Shown here: positions 37,687 to 47,053 of the stretch, piece by piece
Position numbering within the stretch: position 1 is the first letter of the stretch
Layout: each line of letters opens with the position of its first letter
Assembly (NCBI GenBank): GCA_002839855.1
Contig: PGYV01000005.1
Coordinates: 205,824-269,823 of the forward strand
Direction: 5' to 3'
Source of the DNA: Candidatus Goldiibacteriota bacterium HGW-Goldbacteria-1
Lineage (GTDB): Bacteria; Oederibacteriota; PGYV01
Length of the DNA stretch: 64,000 nt
The notes under the pieces: model-generated
What the model saw: only the letters and a program-made list of their open reading frames with translations
Told to the model about the DNA's origin: nothing
The model's database searches: none
Position numbers and translations under genes: made by a program

Positions 37687-39711
37687 TTACTCTCCATACA
37701 ATTTTTTAATTACCGAACCCCTGTAATAATGCCTTAAAATTTCCTTATACTTTTTGCCTTTCAGTGACATACCTCTTAAACCGCGCTGGCACATCCCGAC
37801 GGAATGGCCCCAGCCCGCGCCGTAAATATAGATATACCTTATATATCCTTCTTCGTCCAATGCGTATTCCCATTTTATCACATTTGACCTTATTTTGCCC
37901 ATAACGGTGCGAATAGGGTCAAACTTAACTTCCATACTGCCTTTATCACCGGTAATTCTAAGGCGGGTCAACGCGCCGCCGCGCGCCCTTTTTAAAGGCT
38001 CCACTTTTTTTATCCTGCCTATATCTTTTCGTTTGGCAGCATACCGTTCAAAATCTTCCGCGTTTAAATACCTTATCCATCTGAAACTTGTTTCATTCGC
38101 GCCTTCGGCCTTGCAGTAAACATCAGGCATGCTTCTTACATATTCTTCAAGGTCAAAAGGAGAAAGCGGGAATTTCCATTTCCAGTTAAAATCCCCGTCA
38201 TAAACGCCTTTTAAGCTTTTTGACACTTTATAACCCCACACTTCATAGACATCTTCTGTATGACCGCCGCAGCAGTTGGAAAAAAAAGTGCTTATCAGTT
38301 TATCATCAGGGTCATACAGCGCCTCGCCGCGCGTGGCATCAACGGCGGCAACAGTCCTTTCCCTTTCCCCGTTAACGCCTTTATAAACCGCGCAATGCTG
38401 GGTTGCGCAGACATCATAACCGTCTTTTTTATGGCTGTTTAAATGTTTTAAAGTATACGTTCTGGCCGATACTGCCTGCGCTTTAAGCGCTTCTTCCGGC
38501 CAGTCAGAAGGTATTTCCGCGGCAATAAGGCCATAAAGGTATTCTTCCATATTAAGATTATTAACAACATTTATTTTATCAGAACGCAGTATCAGTGAAA
38601 AATCACCCCTGTAGGTGGTGTCTGATTTTTCCGCCCAGTAAAATCCCTGCCCGTAAGCTATATTATAAAAGGCAGCAGTGGCATTTAAACTGTTTGCCTT
38701 TATATCGGCATTCCTGCCTATAAGCGTCTTTGAATTGCCGTCAGCATCCGATATAAATATCCCCTTTTTTTCAATGGATAACTCGTATTCAATAAGTTTG
38801 CTTCCCCTGAAAAGTTCTTCTTTGTCATCGCCTGTTATCATAAAATCGGAACCATGTTTAAAGCTGACCGTTTCAGCGCCGTTAATTATGCCCACACGCA
38901 CCTGTTTAAAATTTTCTGAACCTTTAATACCCCGCTTTTCCGGAGGGTTATAGGTGTCGCGCCCTGTCTTTTTTCTCTGTTTATCAGCATCAATCATCTG
39001 TTTTATGGAAGGCACCAGCTGCGCGTACTGCTGCGCTTTTTCCCTGGCTTCTGTATCTTTTGTATCAACATCAATAACCTTATTCCAATATTTATAAGCG
39101 CTTATAAACTCTTCTTTCTTTTCATGCAGCACCGCTATGCGCCGGTTTAGTTCGGTGTATATTTTGTCTTTATTTATGGCTTCTTTGTAATATTCCAGCG
39201 CTTTATCAATGTCGCCGGTTTTCTCGCAGGCTTCAGCCATTTTAATGTAGGAAATATTTCTATATTTATTTGACTCTATTGCCTGAAGAAACCTTGCTTT
39301 AGCCTCTTCGTATCTTCCGGTTTCTAAAAGCATGCATCCGTGCCAGTAAAGAACTTCCCAGTTGGCCATCTGTTTTTGTTCAAGTACATTAACCATTTCT
39401 TCGCCTTTTGCGGCATCACCCATAAAATAATACATCTTAGCAAGTTCAAAGTGCGCGCGGACTTCGCCGGGGTTTAATTTAAGGATTTCAAGGTATGCTT
39501 CAACCGCTTTCTGATTTTCACCGTATTCTTTATACACAGACGCAAGCGAGTAATAATTTGACCTGTTAGAAGGACTTTCAGCCGATTTTATCACATAATA
39601 CGCTGCAGTCTTTTCAGGATTTGAGCCGTAATAAAAATCCGTCATGCTGTCCGCGTTTAAATTTACGCATACGGACAATAAAATAAGTAACGATAATAAA
39701 ACGCGTGTCAT
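37687..39711 (-). CDS. TPR protein with SpoIID/LytB peptidoglycan-processing domain
   Basis: 674 residues. Signal peptide [20 protein letters not shown]. Residues ~25-240 hold six or so TPR units ([40 protein letters not shown]). A linker with two beta segments leads to the SpoIID domain (~375-670). Its marks are [46 protein letters not shown] and [16 protein letters not shown]. SpoIID cuts glycan strands lacking stem peptides during sporulation; in non-sporulating diderms the domain is linked to cell-wall remodelling. Its start overlaps the lptB stop (ATGA), placing a wall enzyme in the LPS-export operon. Confidence 0.9.
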   Translation of the reverse strand: MTRVLLSLLILLSVCVNLNADSMTDFYYGSNPEKTAAYYVIKSAESPSNRSNYYSLASVYKEYGENQKAVEAYLEILKLNPGEVRAHFELAKMYYFMGDAAKGEEMVNVLEQKQMANWEVLYWHGCMLLETGRYEEAKARFLQAIESNKYRNISYIKMAEACEKTGDIDKALEYYKEAINKDKIYTELNRRIAVLHEKKEEFISAYKYWNKVIDVDTKDTEAREKAQQYAQLVPSIKQMIDADKQRKKTGRDTYNPPEKRGIKGSENFKQVRVGIINGAETVSFKHGSDFMITGDDKEELFRGSKLIEYELSIEKKGIFISDADGNSKTLIGRNADIKANSLNATAAFYNIAYGQGFYWAEKSDTTYRGDFSLILRSDKINVVNNLNMEEYLYGLIAAEIPSDWPEEALKAQAVSARTYTLKHLNSHKKDGYDVCATQHCAVYKGVNGERERTVAAVDATRGEALYDPDDKLISTFFSNCCGGHTEDVYEVWGYKVSKSLKGVYDGDFNWKWKFPLSPFDLEEYVRSMPDVYCKAEGANETSFRWIRYLNAEDFERYAAKRKDIGRIKKVEPLKRARGGALTRLRITGDKGSMEVKFDPIRTVMGKIRSNVIKWEYALDEEGYIRYIYIYGAGWGHSVGMCQRGLRGMSLKGKKYKEILRHYYRGSVIKKLYGE

Positions 39712-40445
39712 AGAGTAAACTTTTCACCCAGATAAATCTCGCGGGCTTTCTTATCGTGGGCAAGCTGGTCTGCAGGACCGTGAAGAAGTATTTTACCTTC
39801 ATAAAGTATGTAAGCGCGGTCGGTGATTGACAAAGTCTCTCTTACGTTGTGGTCGGTAATTAAAATACCTATATTTTTCTTTTTTAATTCCCTTATTATG
39901 TTCTGTATATCAAATACGGCTATGGGGTCAATTCCCACAAAGGGTTCATCCAGAAGAATAAAACTTGGCGACAGGACAAGCGACCTGGCTATTTCCGTCC
40001 TTCTTCTTTCCCCTCCCGACAGTGTGTACGCTTTCTGCTTTGCAAGGTGCGAGATTTTAAACTCTTCAAGCAGCTGTTCCAGCCTGTGTTTTTTATCCGC
40101 CTGCGGCATATCCATAAATTCAAGCACAGACATAATATTTTCTTCAACCGTTAAACGCCTGAAAATTGACGGTTCCTGCGAAAGATAGCTTATGCCGTTT
40201 AACGCCCTTTTATACATCGGCATTCCGGTTAAATTCATGCGGCCGCCGTCTTTATCATCCAGAAAAATACCGCCCGCATCGGGCTGAATTACGCCAAGGA
40301 CCATATAAAAAGTGGTGGTCTTGCCGGCGCCGTTAGGCCCTAAAAGCCCCACTATTTCGCCCTGCTTTACATCAACACATACGTCATTTACCACGCGTTT
40401 TTTATTATACGTTTTTACAAGGTGTTCAGTTTTAAGGTGTTTCAT
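39708..40445 (-). CDS. lptB: LPS export ABC transporter ATP-binding protein
   Basis: 245 residues. ATPase of LptB2FG, which pulls LPS out of the inner membrane. Walker A GPNGAGKT (36-43), [13 protein letters not shown] signature, Walker [14 protein letters not shown] and H-loop [10 protein letters not shown]. The sequence [21 protein letters not shown] is typical of LptB. LptF and LptG are not in the window. It follows lptA with a 14-bp overlap and has GGGAGGT before its ATG. Confidence 0.96.
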   Translation of the reverse strand: MKHLKTEHLVKTYNKKRVVNDVCVDVKQGEIVGLLGPNGAGKTTTFYMVLGVIQPDAGGIFLDDKDGGRMNLTGMPMYKRALNGISYLSQEPSIFRRLTVEENIMSVLEFMDMPQADKKHRLEQLLEEFKISHLAKQKAYTLSGGERRRTEIARSLVLSPSFILLDEPFVGIDPIAVFDIQNIIRELKKKNIGILITDHNVRETLSITDRAYILYEGKILLHGPADQLAHDKKAREIYLGEKFTL

Positions 40446-41304
40446 TTTGTACCTCCCTGCGCGCTTTTTCAGCGTCTGAATAATATATTTTAGACCAGAT
40501 ATTATCCTGAAGTTTTATCTTTTTTGTATTGGTGTCTATTACCGCCCTGTCAGAAAAAAACAAACTCTTTTTTCTTTTAAAAATAGGTTTACCGGTCAGT
40601 TCAAGTTCTTTTTTCTCATCGTTATATATTACAATATCCGCAAAAGCCACAATGTCCTGAAATTCCATCCTTACGCGGTTAGTGATTTTTTTCGCTTTTA
40701 TCTCATTTATTACCGTATTAAAATCCGCCTCGTCGCAGTAGATGGTGATTGTATTTCCGTCCGCCGTATTTTTTACCGCTTTTACCTTATCAGAAACCGT
40801 TATGATATTTAACCCGTCGGCATAAAACAGTTTCTTTGACGTCAGGTTAAGCCCGTACTCTTTGTAAAAAACCTTTACATTTCCGTCAGCTTCCGCGCTT
40901 TTTTTGTAATCCCTGCTTTTAAGCCTGTCGGCAGAAACACGTGCGCCCGCGGCATTTATTATCACATCACCTGCAAAGACCGCCATTTTATCTTCCACGG
41001 AAAATTTCATATTATCAGCGCTTATGTTAAGTTCTTTTACGCGCGGCTTCTTTTTTACCGGTGGTGCCGCCGTCTTTACCGGCTGAACTTTCGCCGCCGC
41101 AGTCACTTTCACAGGAAGCGCAGATGGTGTTTTATCCGCTGCCGGTGTTAATCCCGGAACAGGGGCTGCATCTTCCCCTGTCTTTTTTGCTTCCTGTATT
41201 CTTTCAGAGACATTTTTAAAATACTCATTTTCATACTTCGCGTCGTCTATCTTAAAACAGCCCGCAAAAACAAAAAGAATAATTACAGCCGCCGCTTTTT
41301 TCAT
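40432..41304 (-). CDS. lptA: LptA/OstA-like protein made as a lipoprotein
   Basis: 290 residues. Signal [16 protein letters not shown] with lipid cysteine at 16. Then a disordered stretch of ~75 residues rich in Ala/Pro/Lys ([13 protein letters not shown]). Then an OstA_N beta-jellyroll ([36 protein letters not shown], in part [19 protein letters not shown]) with two to three repeats. Classical LptA is a free periplasmic protein that bridges the two membranes. A lipid anchor plus long tether is unusual and suggests it stays attached to one membrane. Adjacent to lptC and lptB with 4-14 bp overlaps. Confidence 0.85.
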   Translation of the reverse strand: MKKAAAVIILFVFAGCFKIDDAKYENEYFKNVSERIQEAKKTGEDAAPVPGLTPAADKTPSALPVKVTAAAKVQPVKTAAPPVKKKPRVKELNISADNMKFSVEDKMAVFAGDVIINAAGARVSADRLKSRDYKKSAEADGNVKVFYKEYGLNLTSKKLFYADGLNIITVSDKVKAVKNTADGNTITIYCDEADFNTVINEIKAKKITNRVRMEFQDIVAFADIVIYNDEKKELELTGKPIFKRKKSLFFSDRAVIDTNTKKIKLQDNIWSKIYYSDAEKARREVQNETP

Positions 41305-41855
41305 TGCTCTCCCACATCCACCGCTTTTAACCTGACCTGTTTCTTTATCTCCAGATTCTTAAAACCGGCGTCGCTTTCAAGCCCTATGCCCCTTAATACC
41401 GTACCGTCCCTTGTAACCTTTACTGCTTCTTCCGTATACATTTTTTTAAGCCTGTCATCCCAGAATAGTTTCTGCGTTTCTATAACCGCCCCGTCGCCGG
41501 ATATAGCTTTAACATTGCCTGTTATTTCCATAAAATTGGTGTCGGTATTAATAATTGCGCGGTCGCCGTATAATACCGTTTTACTGTTTGCTTCGTCAAG
41601 GTAGTTCATCACAAAACCCTGGGCGTACGCCTTCTTTTTAAGTTCAAATATTTGGGCGCCTTTGGCGTTTACTTCCCATTTCACTTCGCCCTTCTGTGCC
41701 GACTTTAAAGTAAAGTTTTCCATGACAAAATTCGGAACAGAATCTGCTTTATCACCCACAGGCAGGCTGGGTTTTATCTTTTTTTCCCTGCCGCAGCCGG
41801 GAAACAGCGTTGCTATTAAAACCAACATCAGTACTGCCGCCGTTATTTTTTTCAC
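41301..41855 (-). CDS. lptC: LptC-like LPS export protein, lipoprotein form
   Basis: 184 residues from a GTG start. Signal MKKITAAVLMLVLIATLFPGC with lipid cysteine at 21, where E. coli LptC has an uncleaved membrane helix. The body is the LptC/OstA jellyroll: NFVMENFTLKSAQKGEVKWEVNAKGAQIF, seen as VKWEVNAKGAQIFE, then LYGDRAIINTDTNFMEITG and DGTVLRGIGLESD. It hands LPS from the LptB2FG complex to LptA. The start overlaps the lpxL stop (GTGA), and the stop overlaps the lptA start. Confidence 0.88.
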   Translation of the reverse strand: MKKITAAVLMLVLIATLFPGCGREKKIKPSLPVGDKADSVPNFVMENFTLKSAQKGEVKWEVNAKGAQIFELKKKAYAQGFVMNYLDEANSKTVLYGDRAIINTDTNFMEITGNVKAISGDGAVIETQKLFWDDRLKKMYTEEAVKVTRDGTVLRGIGLESDAGFKNLEIKKQVRLKAVDVGEQ

Positions 41856-42769
41856 AGTTTTATACCTTTTTCTTCCATAGATTTTTCCGCAGTCATTCTA
41901 AACCGCCTGTGCACCCAGACCCACTGCTCCGGGTACTTGAAAATAAATTCCGAAATTTCTTTGTTATACTCTTCAGCCAGCTGTTCTGTTGTTTTACCTT
42001 CTGTTTCAATCGGCTTATTAATCTGTATGCCATAGTAATTATCACGCCTTCTGTATATACATACCGTCATAAGCTTAAGCCCCAGTTTCTGCGCAAGCAC
42101 AGCAGGCCCTGACGGGGTCTTTGCCATAACGCCAAGAAACGGGACATAGACGCTTTCCACGCTTGTATCCTGGTCTGACAGTATCCCGAATATCATACCC
42201 TGCCTTAAATATTTAATCATGGAGCGTATGTCGTCATCTTTTAAAAATATCTTTACGCCTGTTTTTGTCCTTGCCGAATTCACGGCAGATTCAATTAAGG
42301 GGTCAAACATACGCTTTGCCGCAGCACCCGCAATATTTCCGTTTAAAGCGGTAAAATGAGCTAAAAGTTCCCAATTGGACAGGTGAAGCGTCACCACAAT
42401 TACGCCTTTTTTTGTCTCTTTGGCTTCGTTAAAATATTCCAGTCCGTGCGTTTCTTTTACCATATTTTTGATTTTATCCGCGGGCCATACGGTGAACTTT
42501 AAAAACTCAAAAAAACCCCTGCCGTAATTACGGATGTTGCGATTTTCCAGTATTCCCTTTTCTTTTTCAGGCATTTTGGCGCCATAAACTATATCCAGAT
42601 TGCGCCTTAATGTGCGCCTGTCTTTATTAAGAAACAAGAAAACAAAAAGCGCAAAATACTCGCATGCTTTCGCGCCGATTCTCCAAGGTATAAAAAACAC
42701 AACAAGCCTGGCCGATTGTATAAAAAGATAAAGCAGAAAATTTCTAAATGCCTTCAGCTTCATCTTCAT
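41852..42769 (-). CDS. LpxL/HtrB-type lipid A acyltransferase
   Basis: 305 residues. N-terminal membrane anchor (NFLLYLFIQSARLVVFFIPW) then the LPLAT fold. The catalytic H-x4-E is in LHLSNWELLAH. RMFDPLIES, LKDDDIRSMIKYLRQG, GILSDQD and VPFLGVMAKTPSGPAVLA are the usual blocks. It adds a secondary acyl chain to lipid A or a related glycolipid. Which of LpxL/LpxM/LpxP it matches cannot be told by eye. It starts inside kdsC (26-bp overlap). Confidence 0.9.
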   Translation of the reverse strand: MKMKLKAFRNFLLYLFIQSARLVVFFIPWRIGAKACEYFALFVFLFLNKDRRTLRRNLDIVYGAKMPEKEKGILENRNIRNYGRGFFEFLKFTVWPADKIKNMVKETHGLEYFNEAKETKKGVIVVTLHLSNWELLAHFTALNGNIAGAAAKRMFDPLIESAVNSARTKTGVKIFLKDDDIRSMIKYLRQGMIFGILSDQDTSVESVYVPFLGVMAKTPSGPAVLAQKLGLKLMTVCIYRRRDNYYGIQINKPIETEGKTTEQLAEEYNKEISEFIFKYPEQWVWVHRRFRMTAEKSMEEKGIKL

Positions 42770-43298
42770 CGTTAAGATACCCTTTTACCGCCGCGTCCCA
42801 AAGGCCGCGCGCTTTAAGAACCATGTCAATTACTTCCCTTACGCAGCCCTGCCCGCCGTTTTTTTTGCATACATAATCAGCTTCTTTTTTTGCCTCGTTT
42901 GCCGAATCCGCGGGTGCCGCAGCAAAACCGCAGCGGCGCATTACAGGTATATCAATTATTTCATCGCCTATAAAACACACTTGCGCATCATCCAGTTTAA
43001 GTTTTTTCTTTAAGTCCTGATAAGGGGAAAGTTTGTTCAGCGCCCCCTGATATACGTGCGTTATTTTTAATTCTTTCGCCCTTATTTCTATTGCTTCTGA
43101 ATGCCTGCCGCTGATTATGGCAAACTGAAGCCCCGCGTGGCGGCCAAGGGAAATTCCCGTGCCGTCCTTTACGTTATACTGCTTGAATTCCGTGTTATTA
43201 CTGCCAATTATTATGCCGCCGTTTGTAAGCACGCCGTCCACATCAAGGCAGATAAGCTTTATCTTTGAAAGTTTCTTATTTTTTTTTAAGGCTGCCAC
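42744..43298 (-). CDS. kdsC: KDO-8-phosphate phosphatase KdsC
   Basis: 184 residues from a GTG start placed right after the kdsD TAA. HAD-superfamily C0 subclass: DVDGVLTNGG (nucleophile D19, acid D21), ISGRHSEAI, K in the helix LSPYQDLKKKLKL and the metal aspartates in FIGDEIIDIPVM. It frees KDO from KDO-8-P. A C-terminal tail of ~25 residues beyond the fold overlaps lpxL. Confidence 0.93.
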   Translation of the reverse strand: MAALKKNKKLSKIKLICLDVDGVLTNGGIIIGSNNTEFKQYNVKDGTGISLGRHAGLQFAIISGRHSEAIEIRAKELKITHVYQGALNKLSPYQDLKKKLKLDDAQVCFIGDEIIDIPVMRRCGFAAAPADSANEAKKEADYVCKKNGGQGCVREVIDMVLKARGLWDAAVKGYLNDEDEAEGI

Positions 43299-44261
43299 TT
43301 AAACAACCCCTGACTTTAATATATCATGAAGGTGAATAATGCCCGCAGGTTTCCCGTCCTTTGACACCGCAAGCAGCACTGTAATTGATTTTTCTTCCAT
43401 CACCGCAAGGGCTTTCATTACAAGGTCTTCTTCGGATATTATTTTAGGATTTTTTACCATTACTTCCGACATTTTCATCATAAACGGGTTGGCCTGTTTT
43501 TCCAGCAGGCGCCTTAAATCGCCGTCTGTAAAAATGCCGGCAAGCTTTCCTTTTACGCCGGTTACCGCCACACAGCCAAACCTTCCCGCGGTCATTACAA
43601 GCAGCCCCTCTTTTAATACCGCTTTTTCATCAATTGACGGAATGCTGTCCCCGGAATGCATTATGTCTTTTACCTTAAGCACAAGCTTTTTTCCAAGCGA
43701 ACCGCCCGGATGAAGCATGGCGAAATCCTCTTTCTTAAAGTTTTTCATGTTTAAAAGCACAACCGCAAGCGCGTCGCCAAGGGCCAGCTGTACCGTGGTG
43801 GAACATGTGGGCGCAAGGTTAAGCGGGCATGCTTCTTCTTCAACAGAAGAGCTAAGCACGCACACGGCTGATTTTGCAAGCGAAGAATTCTTCTTGCCGG
43901 TTATGGCAATTATTGGAATATTAAGCCTGCCTAAAGCGGGAAGAATGTTTATTACCTCTTCGGTTTCGCCGCTCTGCGACAGCATTATGACAACATCGCC
44001 TTTCATAAAAATTCCCATATCCCCGTGAGCGGCCTCTACCGGATGAAGAAAAACAGCAGGCGTGCCCATGGAGGCCATTGTGGCGGATATTTTCTGCCCC
44101 ACAAGGCCGGACTTGCCTATTCCGGATACCACCACTTTTCCTTTACACGCGCCTAATACCTCAACCGCTTTTTTAAAATCTTTTCCAAGCCTTTTCTTTG
44201 CCGATATTATTTCTTTAGCTTCCATCGCCAGTACTTTTTGCGCTTCTTTAATTATGTCCAT
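43299..44261 (-). CDS. kdsD: Arabinose-5-phosphate isomerase KdsD (SIS + two CBS)
   Basis: 320 residues. Makes D-arabinose-5-P from ribulose-5-P, the KDO precursor. The SIS domain (~30-190) has VVSGIGKSGLVGQKISATM, LHPVEAAHGDMG (catalytic His and Glu region) and LSQSGETEEV. Two CBS domains follow (~205-320). It is the first LPS-specific gene of the run, 34 bp after the coiled-coil/Zn-ribbon gene. kdsA, kdsB and waaA are not in the window. Confidence 0.95.
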   Translation of the reverse strand: MDIIKEAQKVLAMEAKEIISAKKRLGKDFKKAVEVLGACKGKVVVSGIGKSGLVGQKISATMASMGTPAVFLHPVEAAHGDMGIFMKGDVVIMLSQSGETEEVINILPALGRLNIPIIAITGKKNSSLAKSAVCVLSSSVEEEACPLNLAPTCSTTVQLALGDALAVVLLNMKNFKKEDFAMLHPGGSLGKKLVLKVKDIMHSGDSIPSIDEKAVLKEGLLVMTAGRFGCVAVTGVKGKLAGIFTDGDLRRLLEKQANPFMMKMSEVMVKNPKIISEEDLVMKALAVMEEKSITVLLAVSKDGKPAGIIHLHDILKSGVV

Positions 44262-44295
44262 GGGAATTTCCCGCCTTGTCGTTATAATTTTTTAA

Positions 44296-45021
44296 TCATT
44301 CAGAAACGTAAAGTATCCTGGCACAATTGCTGCAGTACTCTATCGCCAGTTTCTTTTTAAGTTTACTTACCATCTGCGCGCGTATTGCCATCCTGCATCC
44401 GTCACAGCTGCCGTCACCGCGCGCGTCCCTTGTTACTGACGCCACCGCTACACCACTTTTCGCTTTTCTTATTTTTTCATACCTTTCAAGCCACAGCTTG
44501 TCTACCATTGCCGCCTTTGCTTCACGCGCTGAATTTAAGCCGGTTATTCCCGCTTCTTTGGCTTCTTTTTCCGACTGTATTACTTTTATCTCCGCGTTTA
44601 TTATTTCTTCTTCTTTTTTAAACAGAACTTCCTGTTCTTTTAACCAGATTTTAACCTCTTCTTCTTCCTCGTCAATTCCAAGTATTCTGTCTTCAATTTT
44701 TCTAATTTCGTCCCTTCCCCTTGCTATTTCATCCTGAAGGGCTTTAAAAGAAGCATTGGTTTTTATGGATTCTCCCTGGCCTTCTTTTTTCTTAATATCC
44801 GCTTCAATCGTTTTTATATCAAGGTCAAACTCCGCTTTCTTTTTTTTGAACTCATCAAGGCGGGCTTTTTTTTCATTATATACGGCTTTGTGTTCTTCTA
44901 TCCTTTGTTTCTTGCCTTCTATTTCCGTGTCTATCAGCCTTATCTCTTTTTCTACAGCTAAAATGTCGTTATCCGCCTTTTGCAGGTCTATCAGGGTATT
45001 TAATATTTCGCCTTCTGTCAT
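44296..45021 (-). CDS. Coiled-coil protein with C4 zinc ribbon (COG1579 family)
   Basis: 241 residues. Residues 1-180 form two long antiparallel-type helices full of E/K heptads (LDEFKKKKAEFDLDIKTIEA, SFKALQDEIARGRDEIRKIE). The C-terminal zf-RING_7 ribbon reads CDGCRM...YCSNCARILY. The family is conserved across bacteria, is thought to bind nucleic acid or proteins, and its role is not settled. GGAGG precedes the ATG. It probably leads the long run down to the cupin gene. Confidence 0.9.
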   Translation of the reverse strand: MTEGEILNTLIDLQKADNDILAVEKEIRLIDTEIEGKKQRIEEHKAVYNEKKARLDEFKKKKAEFDLDIKTIEADIKKKEGQGESIKTNASFKALQDEIARGRDEIRKIEDRILGIDEEEEEVKIWLKEQEVLFKKEEEIINAEIKVIQSEKEAKEAGITGLNSAREAKAAMVDKLWLERYEKIRKAKSGVAVASVTRDARGDGSCDGCRMAIRAQMVSKLKKKLAIEYCSNCARILYVSE

Positions 45022-45147
45022 TATAATATCCTCCGCTTTTTTGATTAAAACATTGATTATTTTAACACTTTTAGAGGGTTAATAAAAGGCGAAAGTTAAG
45101 GGTTTTAAAGACATTTTTGCAGATGAATTCACAGTAATAAAACAGCT

Positions 45148-45627
45148 TTATATTTCCAGCATCATTACCCAATCAGTCTTGTTTTGTCTTATCTTTTTAA
45201 AACCCATTCTTTCATAAAGCCTTACAGACGGGTTTTTCATATCCACACTTAATGATAAATTTTTAAACCCTTTGCCGCAGGCTAAAGCAATCAGTTCTTT
45301 TAACAGCAATGTCCCAATACCTTTATTCCTGCAGCTCTCCTTAACCGCCATAGAAATTTCCGGAGTGTTGGAGTCCAAAAAACCATATCCCCTGTCATTG
45401 TCAGGAAAAAGAATATACCACGCAGCGCCTGTAGGTTCATTTTTATCCAAAGAAATTATTCCGCTGCCGTAATCTTTAATATACCTGATATATCTTCTTA
45501 TTTCCGGAATGTTTATCAGTTTTTCAGGCGGCGGTTTCAGCTCGGGACTTTCAAAAAAAACCATCTGATACAACATTTCTTCAAGAAATAAATTGTCTGT
45601 TTCCTTTATTTCCCTGACACTAATCAT
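45148..45627 (-). CDS. GNAT-family N-acetyltransferase
   Basis: 159 residues. GNAT motif A is RNKGIGTLLLKELI (acetyl-CoA pyrophosphate loop), followed by LSLSVDMKNPSVRLYERMGFKKI. An N-terminal MISVREIKETDNLFLEEML fits the family opening. Substrate unknown. It starts 31 bp downstream of the surface-protein gene, so it may share that transcript. Confidence 0.88.
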   Translation of the reverse strand: MISVREIKETDNLFLEEMLYQMVFFESPELKPPPEKLINIPEIRRYIRYIKDYGSGIISLDKNEPTGAAWYILFPDNDRGYGFLDSNTPEISMAVKESCRNKGIGTLLLKELIALACGKGFKNLSLSVDMKNPSVRLYERMGFKKIRQNKTDWVMMLEI

Positions 45628-45658
45628 ATAAGCACCTTTCTTAACAGATAATATTATT

Positions 45659-47053
45659 TCACTTAATTACAAGCACTTTCCCTTTATTTATCTGGCCGGA
45701 TGTCATATTATGCGTGACCCAGTAATAAATCCCCGGCGATACCTGATTTGCGTAATTATTTTTTCCGTCCCAGAAGAAAAACGGCGCATTATGAGAGTTC
45801 CCCGAAAACACGCCTTCCCCGGAAAGTGTGTATATTCTTACCGAAGTATACGGTGCAAGGTTTAAAAATTTCAGCATTCCGCCTTTTGCTTTCGTGCGGT
45901 CAAAAGGGTTTGGATAAACCGCAGGAATACCTTCCGGATAAAACGACATGTTTGAACTTACAGTATGTTTGGCCCCTGAAATTATGGTGTAAAAAGGGTC
46001 ATTGTATTCAACATCAGCGGTATTTATAACCAGATCGCCGTCCTGCCCCTGCCTAAGCATCTCTGCTGTAAATTCAAGCGTATAACTTTCGCCGGGATTC
46101 AATATAAAATCCGGGCCAAAATCCCATACCAGGCTGTTCCCGCTTACCTGAAGCGATGCCGCAGTCTGCGTGTACGAACGAAAAACAAGGACATCAGGCA
46201 ATACATCATAAACCATTATATTGGACACCGGCGCGTAATCATTATTCGCTATTCTTAAGGTATAAATTATGACAGCTCCCGGCGCGGGGTTATCCCCTTT
46301 TGCTTTTAACGTCACATCAAGCGTAACAGGCAGCTTAGGCTGAGTGGGCGTCTGCGTGGGCGTGTAAGTATTTGTAAACGTAAAGGTCTGCGTAAAAGTA
46401 TAAGTATATGTAAACGTTGCGGTAAACGTGTCCGTTTCCGTAAAAGTAGAAGTGTTGGTGGCGGTGTCCGTATAAGTTGCAGTGGCAGTATCAGTCGCTG
46501 TATTGCTGGGAGTCATTGTAGCGGTTTGCGTATTTGTATCTGTAAAAGTCTGTGTCGCTGTTGAAGTATTTGTATTGGTGTAAGTATTTGTATGCGTGGG
46601 AGTATCAGTAAAAGTAAAAGTGGGCGGCGGTGTCCCTGTCACCGTGTCAGAAGCGGTATATGTCTGTGTGGCCGTGTCCGTTGACGTGTTGGTGAATGTA
46701 TGCGTATAAGTTGCAGTAAAAGTGTCCGTGTATGTATATGTCTGCGTCGGAGAGTCTGTCGCGGTGTCAGTATAAGTGCTTGTGGCAGTTTGGGTATCTG
46801 TCGCCGTATTTGTTGATGTTACCGTCACCGTTGATGTACCGCTTGGCGTGGCTGTCGGCGATGCTGTCCGGGTAAGTGTTATAGTTGCGGATATTACTAT
46901 TACGGTTTCTGACATTGTAATAGTACGCGTCGGCGTGACAGTAGAGCTTGACGACGGCGAAGCAGTGGCTGTTATTGTCCGGGTTGCAGTCCTTGTAGCG
47001 CTGGAAGAAGGCGTAGGCGTTAACGTTACCGTAGTCATACACAGTTGTGTCAA
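45659..47053 (-). CDS. C-terminal part of a frameshifted surface protein: Thr-rich linker, DUF11 domain, FlgD/T9SS-like sorting tail
   Basis: 464 residues as an open frame (start TTG at 47053, probably not real). It is best read as the continuation of the 46767-48011 frame after a frameshift near 46946. A ~215-residue Thr-rich linker (TATYTDTATNTST, TFTNTYTPTQTPTQP) is followed by a DUF11-type beta-sandwich (LDVTLKAKGDNPAPGAVIIY...). The last ~90 residues resemble a FlgD-like/por-secretion domain: GIPAVYPNPF, VRIYTLSGEGVF, WDGKNNYANQVSPGIYYW, GKVLVIK. Such tails tether or sort secreted proteins in Fibrobacteres, Bacteroidetes and candidate phyla. It should lie on the cell surface. Confidence 0.8.
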   Translation of the reverse strand: MTQLCMTTVTLTPTPSSSATRTATRTITATASPSSSSTVTPTRTITMSETVIVISATITLTRTASPTATPSGTSTVTVTSTNTATDTQTATSTYTDTATDSPTQTYTYTDTFTATYTHTFTNTSTDTATQTYTASDTVTGTPPPTFTFTDTPTHTNTYTNTNTSTATQTFTDTNTQTATMTPSNTATDTATATYTDTATNTSTFTETDTFTATFTYTYTFTQTFTFTNTYTPTQTPTQPKLPVTLDVTLKAKGDNPAPGAVIIYTLRIANNDYAPVSNIMVYDVLPDVLVFRSYTQTAASLQVSGNSLVWDFGPDFILNPGESYTLEFTAEMLRQGQDGDLVINTADVEYNDPFYTIISGAKHTVSSNMSFYPEGIPAVYPNPFDRTKAKGGMLKFLNLAPYTSVRIYTLSGEGVFSGNSHNAPFFFWDGKNNYANQVSPGIYYWVTHNMTSGQINKGKVLVIK

